64,000 bases of DNA from Cinclus cinclus (Eukaryota > Chordata > Aves > Passeriformes > Cinclidae), in contig NC_085072.1 of assembly GCF_963662255.1 (NCBI RefSeq), positions 7,713,001 to 7,777,000 on the forward strand, written 5' to 3'. Below are positions 62,490 to 64,000 of the stretch, piece after piece. A program made the translations under genes and the position numbers. The notes below the pieces were generated by a model, which was not told the DNA's origin, did no database searches, and saw nothing but the letters and a program-made list of their open reading frames with translations. Numbering within the stretch: position 1 is the first letter of the stretch; each line of letters opens with the position of its first letter.

Positions 62490-64000
62490 GGGATGCATTG
62501 TGACACCACAGGGGCTAAGAGAAGCAAGGATCCATTGTGACCCAATGCAGGCTAACAATCTAATGATCCCTTGTGACACCAGGGGGCCTAAAATGGCCAG
62601 GGATGGATTGTTACAGCACGGGGACCAATAGAAGCAAGAATCTATTATGTCACCATGGAGGCCAAGAATCAAATGATTCATTGTGACATCAAGTGGCCTA
62701 AAAGGGCATGGGATGCATTGTGACACCACAGGGGTTAAGAGAAGCAAGGATCCATTGTGACCCAATGCAGGCTAACAATCTAATGATCCCTTGTGACACC
62801 AGGGGGCCTAAAATGGCCAGGGATGGATTGTTACAGCACGGGGACCAAGAGAAGCAAGGATCTATCATGTCACCATGGAGGCCAAGAATCAAATGATTCA
62901 TTGTGACATCAAGTGGCCTAAAAGGGCATGGGATGCATTGTGACACCACAGGGGTTAAGAGAAGCAAGGAACCATTGTGACCCAAGGCAGGCTAACAATC
63001 TTAGAATCCCTTTTGACACCAGGGGGCGCAAAAGGACCACGGATGAACTGTGACAGCATGGGGACCTATAGAAGCAAGGAACCATTATGACACCATGAGG
63101 GCCAAGAATCAAATGATTCATTGTAAGACCAAGTGGCCTAAAAGGGCTTGGAATGCATTGTGACACCACAGAGGTTAAGAGAAGCAAGGAACCATTGTGA
63201 CCCAATGCAGGCTAACAATCTAATGATCCATTGTGACACCAGGGGTTGCAATAGGGCCAGGGATGAATTGTGAAAGCATGGGGCACAATAAAAACATGGA
63301 AATATTATGACACAATAGAGGCCAAGACTCAAATGATTCATTGTAACACCAAGTGGCCTAAAAGGGCATGGGATGCATTGTGACACCACAGGGGCTAAGA
63401 GAAGCAAGGAACCATTGTGACCCAATGGAGGCTAACAATCTAATGATCCCTTGTGACACCAGGGGGCCTAAAATGGCCTGAGATGGATTGTTACAGCACG
63501 GGGACCAATAGAAGCAAGAATCTATTATGTCACCATGGAGGCCAAGAATCAAATGATTCATTGTGACATCAAGTGGCCTAAAAGGGCATGGGATGCATTG
63601 TGACACCACAGGGGCTAAGAGAAGCAAGGAACCATTGTGACCCAATGCAGGCTAACAATCTAATGATCCCTTGTGACACCAGGGGGCCTAAAATGGCCAG
63701 GGATGGATTGTTACAGCACGGGGACCTTTAGAATGAAGAATCTATTATGTCACCATGGAGGCCAAGAATCAAATGATTCATTGTGACATCAAGTGGCCTA
63801 AAAGGGCTTGGAATGCATTGTGACACCACAGAGGTTAAGAGAAGCAAGGATCCATTGTGACCCAATGGAGGCTAGCAATCTAATGATCCATTGTGACACC
63901 AGGGGTTGCAATAGGGCCAGGGATGAATTGTGAAAGCATGGGGCACAATAAAAACATGGAAATATTATGACACAATAGAGGCCAAGACTCAAATGATTCA
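62490..64000 (+). repeat. Copy of 56110-57620 (6,380-bp offset), running off the window
   Basis: The last 1.5 kb match 56110-57620 at 29 monomers, with few differences such as 'ttagaatccc' at about 63001 against 'taatgatccc' at about 56621. The match is still intact at the last base, so the repeat continues beyond the window. Confidence 0.82.

Larger units (their letters stand above)
1..64000 (+). repeat. 220-bp satellite DNA array spanning the whole window (about 291 monomers)
   Basis: The same 220-bp unit repeats head-to-tail from the first to the last base with no inversion and no non-satellite insertion. The unit start 'catgggatgc' or 'cttggaatgc' falls at position 1 mod 220 up to about 47.3 kb; after three 2-bp insertions it is offset by 2, 4 and then 6. 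Hand-counted composition of a type-1 unit is A 73, C 44, G 59, T 44, which is 47% GC and 60% purine on this strand. It holds one CpG against about 12 expected. Both ends are cut inside the array, so the true array is longer. Arrays of this kind are typical of eukaryotic heterochromatin; centromeric, pericentromeric or subtelomeric placement is inference. I do not recognise the family. Confidence 0.98.
54125..64000 (+). repeat. Right-end domain built only from types 1, 2 and 3
   Basis: No type-4 or type-5 monomer appears after about 54.1 kb, although both are spread through the rest. Private variants are 'gaccaagagaag' in type 1 (about 56465, 58005, 59765, 61745, 62845), 'tttagaatgaag' (about 57350, 59110, 63730; also near 11150), 'ggctagcaatc' (about 57490, 59250, 63870), 'atgcatgctaac' (about 55726, 61006) and 'accattgcga' (about 58795, 60115). 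Their recurrence shows local duplication within the domain. Confidence 0.82.

Noticed and set aside
56328..62896. Five plus-strand frames of 62 codons (56328, 57868, 59628, 61608, 62708)
   Set aside because: They arise where 'ccaatagaag' became 'ccaagagaag', removing a TAG stop in a type-1 monomer. They contain only satellite sequence.
212..63992. Hundreds of overlapping minus-strand reading frames of about 69-95 codons, very similar to each other
   Set aside because: They are read-throughs of the satellite. The unit length (220) is not a multiple of three, so the frame shifts every unit, each frame covers about 1.3 units, and neighbours overlap by 68 bp. No start signal, domain or non-repeat flank supports a gene.
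1..64000. CRISPR array, because 36/37-bp elements recur regularly
   Set aside because: There are no unique spacers: the whole sequence between anchors is itself repeated, and no cas genes or leader are present.
1..64000. Tandem gene family such as tRNA, 5S rRNA or snRNA repeats
   Set aside because: I could find no tRNA B-box with fitting stem pairs, no 5S-like internal control region and no T-run terminators in the unit.
1..64000. Transposon or retroelement insertion inside the array
   Set aside because: The 220-bp phase is unbroken except for three 2-bp insertions, so there is no room for any insert or target-site duplication.
1..64000. Inverted segments or palindromic array turns
   Set aside because: All units read in the same direction throughout. 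Only short palindromes such as ATGCAT and CCATGG occur within the unit.
1..64000. Assignment to a named satellite family or species
   Set aside because: I do not recognise the unit and cannot search a database here. A similarity search of the 220-bp consensus against repeat libraries would decide it.

Overview
The whole 64 kb window is one uninterrupted tandem satellite array. I see no protein-coding gene, RNA gene, mobile element, CRISPR array or unique sequence. The repeat unit is 220 bp, with about 291 copies head-to-tail in one orientation. The phase is so regular that 'catgggatgc' (or 'cttggaatgc'), which opens each unit, falls at position 1 mod 220 from base 1 to about 47.3 kb. It then shifts by exactly 2 bp at each of three places (47301, 50603, 54565) and nowhere else. 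Every open reading frame of about 70-170 codons in the window is a by-product of this repeat.

The unit is itself layered. It contains six diverged 36/37-bp subrepeats (37+36+37+37+36+37), each opening with a version of 'attgtgacac'. Subrepeats 1/4, 2/5 and 3/6 pair up, so the 220-bp unit is a duplicated 110-bp unit: the halves match at 83 of 110 positions in a hand alignment. The likely history is 36.7 bp, then 110 bp (trimer), then 220 bp (dimer), then higher-order repeats.

Five monomer types can be told apart by shared diagnostic bases (numbered 1-5 here). Their order forms higher-order repeats at several scales. A 25-monomer (5.5 kb) unit occupies 1-5500 and recurs, nearly identical, at 5501-10365. 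A tract of alternating types 1 and 2 follows (10561-12320). A 30-monomer (6.6 kb) tandem duplication lies at 18498-31697. A 6.4 kb block at 14041-20462 recurs at 35601-42022, and a rearranged copy of 4841-12140 lies at about 29041-35480. There is a 7-monomer (1,540 bp) tandem duplication at 43623-46702 and a 3,962-bp duplication at 48174-55050. The right end (about 54.1-64 kb) has only types 1, 2 and 3 and its own private variants.

The source is most likely a eukaryote with CpG methylation, plausibly a vertebrate, and the locus would be centromeric, pericentromeric, subtelomeric or other constitutive heterochromatin. The evidence is the array length, the higher-order repeat organisation and strong CpG depletion: one CpG in the type-1 unit against about 12 expected from its composition. 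I do not recognise the satellite family and cannot name the species. The main interest lies in the nested repeat hierarchy, the chimeric monomers that repeatedly switch type near the junction of the two 110-bp halves, the 440-bp step of the inferred deletions, and the near absence of length change.
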